A stretch of 9,422 nt of DNA, taken from NCBI GenBank assembly GCA_025464025.1, contig JAODBP010000316.1, forward strand, positions 1 to 9,422, written 5' to 3'. Both the position numbers and the translations under genes were made by a program. Under the pieces are notes generated by a model. It made no database searches. It worked only from the letters and a program-made list of their open reading frames with translations, and was not told the origin of the DNA. The DNA comes from Actinomycetes bacterium. Lineage in GTDB: Bacteria > Actinomycetota > Acidimicrobiia > Acidimicrobiales > CADCSY01. The number at the start of each line of letters is the position of its first letter. Position 1 is the stretch's first letter. This document shows positions 5,693-9,422 of this stretch, one piece after another.

Positions 5693-6688
5693 TCAGTCCC
5701 ACTCCGCGCCGGTGCGGCGCTGGAGGAGGGAGGTCATGGCGTCGGTCGCGGCGACGCCGTCGTGGCACACCGCCCGCACCTGCTCGGCGATGGGCATCTC
5801 GACACCGCACGACGCGGCCAGCTCGCTCACGACCGACGACGATCGCACACCTTCGGCCACCATCTGGGTGTCGGCCACGATGTCGTCGAGGCAGCGGCCC
5901 TTGCCCAGCTCGACGCCGACGCGGTGGTTGCGGCTCTGGGCGCTCATGCACGTGGCCACCAGGTCGCCCATGCCGGCGAGCCCGGCGAACGTGCGGGGGT
6001 CGCCTCCGAGCGCCTCCCCCAGCTTGCTCAGCTCACCCAGGCCGCGGGTCATCACCGCCGCCTTGGTGTTGTCGCCGAAGCCCATGCCGTCGACCATCCC
6101 CGCGGCGATCGCCATCACGTTCTTCACCACGCCGGCGATCTCGCAGCCGACGATGTCGAGGTTCGTGTAGACCCGGAACGCCGGCGCGTTGAACACGGGC
6201 TGGAGCCCGAGGGCGATGCGCTCGTCGGCGAACGCCATCACCGCGGCGGCCGGGTGGCCGGCCATGACCTCCTTGGCCAGGTTCGGTCCGGTGAGGGCCC
6301 CGGCCGGGTGGTCGGGCAGCACGTCGTTGACCACCTGGGTCATGCGCAGGAGCGTCCCCTGCTCGAGCCCCTTGCTCAGGCTCACCACCGGCACCCACGC
6401 CCGGATGTGGGGCGCCGCCTCCTCGAGCACGGCGCGGAAGCCGTGCGACGGCACCGCCATCACGACCACGTCGGCCCCGCCGACGGCCTCCTCCAACGAC
6501 GGCGTCGAGCGCAGCGTCGGCGGCAGCGGGACGTCGGGCAGGTAGGCGCTGTTCGTGTGCGCCGTCGAGATCTCGTCGGCCACGTCCTTGCGCCGGGCCC
6601 ACAGCACGGTGTCGTTGTTGGCCGCCGACACCGAGGCGACCGTCGTCCCCCAGGAACCGGCACCGATCACCGCCACGCGGAGCGCCAC
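5693..6688 (-). CDS. gpsA: NAD(P)-dependent glycerol-3-phosphate dehydrogenase
   Basis: 331 residues, the usual length, from GTG at 6688-6686 to TGA at 5695-5693. It interconverts sn-glycerol 3-phosphate and dihydroxyacetone phosphate with NAD(P)H in the cytosol and supplies the phospholipid backbone. Dinucleotide-binding loop VIGAGSWGT at residues 7-15; VSLSKGL at 102-108; TGPNLAKEV at 133-141; catalytic lysine K189 in AGVVKNVMAIAAGM; GFGDNTKAAVMTRGLGEL at 203-220; GLAGMGDLVATC at 236-247 followed by SRNHRVG. All family motifs are present. The GTG is chosen because it begins just before the Rossmann strand and lies seven bases after a TACGCT -10 box, giving a leaderless-type start; the GTG at residue 5 is an alternative. 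It is divergent from cofC, as gpdA2 (Rv2982c) is from fbiD (Rv2983) in M. tuberculosis. Confidence 0.96.
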   Translation of the reverse strand: MALRVAVIGAGSWGTTVASVSAANNDTVLWARRKDVADEISTAHTNSAYLPDVPLPPTLRSTPSLEEAVGGADVVVMAVPSHGFRAVLEEAAPHIRAWVPVVSLSKGLEQGTLLRMTQVVNDVLPDHPAGALTGPNLAKEVMAGHPAAAVMAFADERIALGLQPVFNAPAFRVYTNLDIVGCEIAGVVKNVMAIAAGMVDGMGFGDNTKAAVMTRGLGELSKLGEALGGDPRTFAGLAGMGDLVATCMSAQSRNHRVGVELGKGRCLDDIVADTQMVAEGVRSSSVVSELAASCGVEMPIAEQVRAVCHDGVAATDAMTSLLQRRTGAEWD

Positions 6689-6719
6689 GCCGTGGAGCGT
6701 ACGTACACTCGGCCCGGCC
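6689..6719. promoter_or_regulatory. Divergent gpsA/cofC promoter around GTACGTAC
   Basis: The 31-base spacer contains the palindrome GTACGTAC (6699-6706). On the minus strand it yields TACGCT (6701-6696), seven bases before the gpsA GTG. On the plus strand it yields TACACT (6704-6709), ten bases before the cofC ATG. Both fit TANNNT -10 boxes placed for leaderless or near-leaderless transcripts, and neither gene has a Shine-Dalgarno. The -35 regions would fall within the opposite genes; no TTGACA-like hexamer is visible there. Confidence 0.5.
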
Positions 6720-7277
6720 ATGCCCGTCGAGGTCGCCGTGCTCGTGCCGATCAAGGCGTTCTCCCAGGCCAAGGCCCGCCTGGCCGAGGTCCTCGACCCC
6801 AAGGCGCGCGCCAACCTGGCCCGCCGCATGGCCGAGCGGGTGGTCGCCGCCGCCGCCGGGCTGCCGGTGTCGATCGCCTGCGACGACGACGAGGTGCAGC
6901 GCTGGGCCCGCGCCCTCGACCTCGACGTCATCTGGACGCCCGGCCTCGGCCTCAACGGCGCGGTGACGTTCGGCGTCGGCGCCCTCCAGGCCCGCGGGGT
7001 GGGCCGCGTGATCGTCAGCCACGCCGACCTCCCCCGGGCCAACGACCTCTCGCAGGCTGCCTACGGCGACGGGGTGACGGCCATCCCCGACCGCCACGAG
7101 GACGGCACCAACGTGCTCGCTGTCCCCACCGACGCCGGGTTCACGTTCGCCTACGGCCCCGGTTCGTTCCTGCGCCACTGCGACGAGGCAGCCCGGCTCG
7201 GCCTGCACCTCACCGTGCTCCGACCGCCCGACCTGACCTGGGACGTCGACGTCCCCGCCGACCTGGAAGAGGAATGA
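6720..7277 (+). CDS. cofC: 2-phospho-L-lactate / phosphoenolpyruvate guanylyltransferase (CofC/FbiD)
   Basis: 185 residues, ATG at 6720, TGA at 7275-7277. CofC/FbiD transfers GMP from GTP to 2-phospho-L-lactate (archaea) or phosphoenolpyruvate (FbiD, actinobacteria). The product enters coenzyme F420 synthesis through the CofD/FbiA step. Family marks, in order: VPIKAFSQAKARL at 9-21 (nucleotide-binding loop), GLGLNGAVTFG at 75-85, IVSHADLP at 98-105, IPDRHEDGTNVLAV at 122-135, FAYGPGSFLRHCDEA at 143-157 and WDVDVPADL at 174-182. In an actinobacterium the FbiD activity (PEP) is the more likely. Other F420 genes (cofD/fbiA, cofE/fbiB, fbiC) are not in the window. Divergent from gpsA with a compact promoter; its final codons GAA GAG GAA double as the ribosome binding site of the following gene. 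Confidence 0.92.
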   Translation: MPVEVAVLVPIKAFSQAKARLAEVLDPKARANLARRMAERVVAAAAGLPVSIACDDDEVQRWARALDLDVIWTPGLGLNGAVTFGVGALQARGVGRVIVSHADLPRANDLSQAAYGDGVTAIPDRHEDGTNVLAVPTDAGFTFAYGPGSFLRHCDEAARLGLHLTVLRPPDLTWDVDVPADLEEE

Positions 7278-7996
7278 CGAACCTGCCCGTACCTGCGCGC
7301 GCCCTCGCCATCGGCGCCCACCCCGACGACGTCGAGTTCGGCTGCGGCGCCACCCTGGCCAGGTGGGCGGCCGCCGGTTGCGAGGTGTCGCACCTGATCT
7401 GCACCGACGGCTCCAAGGGCTCCTGGGACCCGAGCGAGGACACCGCTGCCCTCGTCGTCACCCGCCAGGCCGAGCAGCGCGCCGCGGCCCGGGCGCTCGG
7501 CGCCACCGGCGAGCAGGTGTTCCTCGGCTGGGTCGACGGCGAGCTCGACTCGTCGCTCCGCCAGCGGTGGGAGGTCGCCTACTGGATCCGCCGGCTCCGA
7601 CCCGACGTCGTCCTCGGCCACGACCCCTGGAAGCGCTACCGCCTCCACCCCGACCACCGCCACGCCGGCCTCCTCGCCGTGGAAGGGATCGTCGCGGCCC
7701 GGGACCCGCACTTCTTCCCGGAGCAGCAGCTGCCCCACCACCGGCCGACCACCCTCCTGCTGTTCGAGGCCGACGAGGCCGACCACGTCGAGGACGTCAC
7801 CGGCTTCGCCGACGCCAAGGTCGCCGCCCTGCTCGAGCACCGGTCGCAGTGGCGCTCCACCCACGAGATCGCCGACCCGGGCGACCAGGGCCAGATCGAT
7901 CGCTTCGCCCGCCACGTCACCGACGACCTCGCCGTCCACGGCACGGCGATCGGGGTCGCCCACGGGGAGGCGTTCAAGGCCATCCGAGAGCTGTGA
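7274..7996 (+). CDS. PIG-L/LmbE family zinc-dependent deacetylase
   Basis: 240 residues, ATG at 7274 overlapping the cofC stop (ATGA), so the genes are translationally coupled; GGAAGAGG directly upstream is a strong Shine-Dalgarno. The family removes N-acetyl groups from GlcNAc-type substrates (MshB of mycothiol synthesis, Mca, BshB, PIG-L, antibiotic tailoring). Motif AIGAHPDDVEFGCGATLA at 12-29 gives zinc ligands H16 and D19, with D18 as expected base. HPDHRHAG at 125-132 provides the H125/H128 pair, H128 being the likely third zinc ligand. GHDPWKRYRLHPDH is typical of the family. No signal peptide, so cytosolic. The substrate cannot be decided; no mycothiol gene is adjacent, and the operon with cofC might hint at a role near F420 but is weak evidence. 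Complete, nothing missing. Confidence 0.9.
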   Translation: MTNLPVPARALAIGAHPDDVEFGCGATLARWAAAGCEVSHLICTDGSKGSWDPSEDTAALVVTRQAEQRAAARALGATGEQVFLGWVDGELDSSLRQRWEVAYWIRRLRPDVVLGHDPWKRYRLHPDHRHAGLLAVEGIVAARDPHFFPEQQLPHHRPTTLLLFEADEADHVEDVTGFADAKVAALLEHRSQWRSTHEIADPGDQGQIDRFARHVTDDLAVHGTAIGVAHGEAFKAIREL

Positions 7997-8044
7997 GCAT
8001 CCCCCGCCGAATTGTGACGGAATGACGACACTCCGACGTGACCG

Positions 8045-8073
8045 TTGACACAGCAGGGTTGCGACGACAACAT
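8045..8073 (+). promoter_or_regulatory. Putative sigma-70 type promoter
   Basis: TTGACA (8045-8050) is a consensus -35, followed by a 17-base spacer and CAACAT (8068-8073), a weak -10. Predicted transcription would start near 8080, about 147 bases before the Hsp20-like start codon. The start would fall within the palindrome at 8074-8087. Confidence 0.45.
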
Positions 8074-8087
8074 GAAGCACGTGCTTC
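8074..8087. promoter_or_regulatory. Perfect 14-bp palindrome, candidate operator
   Basis: GAAGCACGTGCTTC is exactly self-complementary and directly follows the -10 candidate, so a dimeric regulator bound here would cover the transcription start. Which protein binds is unknown. It does not match the CIRCE (HrcA) element or the HspR HAIR element as I know them. Confidence 0.45.
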
Positions 8088-8125
8088 GGCCGCTGCCTTC
8101 GGGCCAGCCGGAGCGGAGCGGTTGC

Positions 8126-8172
8126 GGGCTGGGGTGCGTCGGGGGGGCGCACTCCAGCCCCCGCCTCGTTTT
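8126..8172 (+). terminator. Stem-loop with trailing TTTT in the Hsp20 leader
   Basis: Bases 8126-8138 pair with 8148-8160 (13 bp including one G-U), loop 8139-8147, followed by eight bases and TTTT (8169-8172). It could end the cofC operon (stop at 7996) or act as an attenuator in the transcript from 8045. GGCTGG (8127-8132) can instead pair with an upstream CCAGCC (8104-8109). A GCC-TTCG-GGC mini-hairpin (8095-8104) lies just before. The T-run is short, so termination strength is uncertain. Confidence 0.4.
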
Positions 8173-8226
8173 CGGGGTCCCTCGCCCGGCCCGTTGCGTT
8201 CGCGTCTCGCTGGGTAGGTCGCCGAC

Positions 8227-8568
8227 ATGGCGAACGACGACCCCTGCGGGTCCCCTCAGCACCTGCCCGTGAACATGTACGCCGCCACCGACGCCGTGGT
8301 GGTGGTGGCCCCGATGCCAGCAGTCACCGCGGACGACATCCGCATCACGGTGACCGGGCGCCACGTCCGCATCGAGGCCGACTGCCGCACCGCGGCGGAG
8401 AAGGAGTACCTCCTCCACGAGTGGCACTACGGCCCCTACGAGCGCACGCTCGACCTGCCCGACGGCTTCGGCGGCGGCGGTGACGCCACGTTCGGCAACG
8501 GCCAGCTCGCCTTGCGGGTCACCAAGGGCGACGGCGACGCCACCATCGCCGTGGTCGCCAAGCCCTAG
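8227..8568 (+). CDS. Hsp20-like (alpha-crystallin domain) small protein
   Basis: 113 residues, ATG at 8227, TAG at 8566-8568. Small heat-shock proteins are ATP-independent holdase chaperones that bind unfolding clients. The fold is visible as strands: VNMYAATDAVVVVAPMPAV (15-33), ADDIRITVTGRHVRIEADC (35-53), then EYLLHEWHYGPYERTLDLP (60-78, the E-x-x-x-G-x-F/Y-x-R-x-hydrophobic-LP pattern of Hsp20) and ATFGNGQLALRVTKGD (87-102, matching A-x-x-x-NG-x-L-x-hydrophobic). The N-terminal arm is short (about 14 residues) and there is no C-terminal IXI motif, so large oligomers are less likely than in classical Hsp20. The start has only a weak GGTAGGT upstream; a later start at M17 is possible but would cut the first strand. 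The start lies downstream of a structured leader. Its stop overlaps the convergent IclR gene. Confidence 0.8.
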   Translation: MANDDPCGSPQHLPVNMYAATDAVVVVAPMPAVTADDIRITVTGRHVRIEADCRTAAEKEYLLHEWHYGPYERTLDLPDGFGGGGDATFGNGQLALRVTKGDGDATIAVVAKP

Positions 8569-9422
8569 AAGCCGGCCGATCGCGCACCGACGAGGCGGCT
8601 GATCTCGACGGCGGCCTCCCGCACCGCCTCACCAGCCCGTCGGACCTCGGCGCCGGTCAGCTCGACGCCGCTGCGGAACGACAGGCTGAGGGCGTGACCG
8701 ACGTCGCCGTCGTCGTCGACGATCGGCGCGCTCACCAGCACCACCGGGTACCGGGCAGCGGGGTCGAGCGGTTCGTGGAGCTGGTCGACCTGACCGAGCA
8801 TGCGCCGGACCTCCTCGAGCAGCACGTCCGTGTCGTCCCCGAGCCGGCGCCGGAGGTCGCTCACGTCGAACGGCGGGTCGAGCCGCACCTCGAAGCCGTC
8901 GGCCCGGGCAACCGCCCGGGCCCGGCCGAAGACCTCGACCTCGTCGGCCGGCACGGCGGCCGTCCAGGCCTCGAACGCCGCCTCGTCGCGCCAGAACGTG
9001 AACATGCCGCCGAACGGGGCGCGCATCGGGAACGACTGGCCCACCGACAGCGGGGCCAGCGGTCGACCGCGCGGGCTGGCGGCGTCGAGGATCACCAGCG
9101 AGTCGCCCACGTCCTCCAGCAGCAGGCAGTGGGCGTCGACGTCCTGGGCCAGGGCGTGCATCGTCGGGTGGGCGTGGTCGACGAGCGGGGCATGGGCGGC
9201 GGCGGCTCGCCCGGCCCGGATCAGCTTCGGCCCGAGCCGGTACGTCTTCGTGGTGGGGTGGCGCACGAGCCAACCGGCGTCGGTCAACGAGACCAGCATC
9301 GAGTGGCACGTCTGCTTGTGCACGCCGAGCCGACGGGTCAGCTCGGCGAGCGTGAACGCCTGCTCGGGCCGACCGGCCATCAGGTCGACGAGGGCGACGA
9401 CCCGGTCGGTCTGGGGCGACGG
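8565..9422 (-). CDS. IclR-family transcriptional regulator (5' end beyond window)
   Basis: 285 codons are visible and the frame stays open to the right edge; stop TAG at 8567-8565. The in-frame ATG at 9380-9378 is not the start, because the upstream codons read SPQTDRVVALVDLMAG, the usual first helix of IclR winged HTH domains. The domain continues FTLAELTRRLGVHKQTCHSM (recognition helix), LTDAGWLVRHPTTKTYRLGPK (wing), then a linker helix and the IclR effector domain (HALAQDVDAHCLLLEDVGDSLVILDAA, LSVGQSFPMRAPFGGMF, PVVLVSAPIVDDDGDVGHALSLS). IclR proteins are dimers or tetramers that sense small metabolites, often aromatic or carboxylic acids; the ligand is not predictable here. The effector domain has the usual length. 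Targets are probably to the right of the window. Confidence 0.9.
   Translation of the reverse strand, partial: PSPQTDRVVALVDLMAGRPEQAFTLAELTRRLGVHKQTCHSMLVSLTDAGWLVRHPTTKTYRLGPKLIRAGRAAAAHAPLVDHAHPTMHALAQDVDAHCLLLEDVGDSLVILDAASPRGRPLAPLSVGQSFPMRAPFGGMFTFWRDEAAFEAWTAAVPADEVEVFGRARAVARADGFEVRLDPPFDVSDLRRRLGDDTDVLLEEVRRMLGQVDQLHEPLDPAARYPVVLVSAPIVDDDGDVGHALSLSFRSGVELTGAEVRRAGEAVREAAVEISRLVGARSAGF

Noticed and set aside
8072..8272. Possible leader peptide starting ATG at 8072 before the Hsp20-like gene
   Set aside because: It has no ribosome binding site, starts inside the predicted transcription-start palindrome, runs past the Hsp20 start in another frame, and its composition follows the hairpins rather than a protein.
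9303..9380. ATG at 9380-9378 as the start of the IclR gene
   Set aside because: The upstream in-frame residues match the first helix of the IclR winged HTH, so the gene continues past the window edge.
1..9422. CRISPR arrays, tRNA, rRNA and known riboswitches
   Set aside because: No regularly spaced short repeats, cloverleaf with a plausible anticodon arm, or recognisable riboswitch core was seen on either strand by reading; no covariance-model search could be run.

Overview
The window looks like chromosome from a very GC-rich actinobacterium. The long genes use almost only G or C at third codon positions. A divergent gpsA/cofC(fbiD) pair recalls Mycobacterium (Rv2982c/Rv2983), and coenzyme F420 synthesis plus several leaderless-type promoters fit Actinobacteria; Acidimicrobiia is a guess. 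No rRNA, tRNA, CRISPR array, transposase or prophage gene was seen.

Layout. (1) 1-335, minus: the 5' end of a secreted cell-wall-binding-repeat (CWB2) protein that leaves the window. (2) 336-1352: a small accessory stretch, richer in A/T than its surroundings. Two related plus-strand micro-ORFs (44 and 31 codons) flank three short minus-strand ORFs of 71, 59 and 59 codons, the last an excisionase-like HTH protein. Two repeated DNA blocks (A and B) occur on both sides of this stretch but in different order. (3) 1373-3958, plus: a complete GH38 alpha-mannosidase of MngB-like size. (4) 3959-4160: convergent spacer with a large hairpin. (5) 4161-6688, minus: two-gene operon, gpsA followed 2 nt later by a 509-residue protein of uncertain function that resembles the C-terminal architecture of (alpha/alpha)6 glycosidases. 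(6) 6720-7996, plus: cofC/fbiD overlapping by 4 nt with a PIG-L/LmbE deacetylase; a 30-nt divergent promoter region lies between gpsA and cofC. (7) 7997-8226: intergenic region with a TTGACA promoter candidate, a 14-bp palindrome and a leader with competing stem-loops. (8) 8227-8568, plus: an Hsp20-like alpha-crystallin-domain protein. (9) 8565-9422, minus: an IclR-family regulator whose start lies beyond the right edge; its stop and the Hsp20 stop share one CTAG.

How it fits together. gpsA (phospholipid precursor) and cofC/fbiD (F420 precursor) are housekeeping genes reading outward from one compact promoter. The GH38 enzyme and the glycosidase-like protein converge on one another and may both concern carbohydrates, but no shared pathway can be shown. 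The most novel part is 336-1352: a micro-gene family whose two copies differ in one stretch only at synonymous positions, placed around an HTH-containing three-ORF cassette with a perfect 16-bp palindrome at an ORF start.
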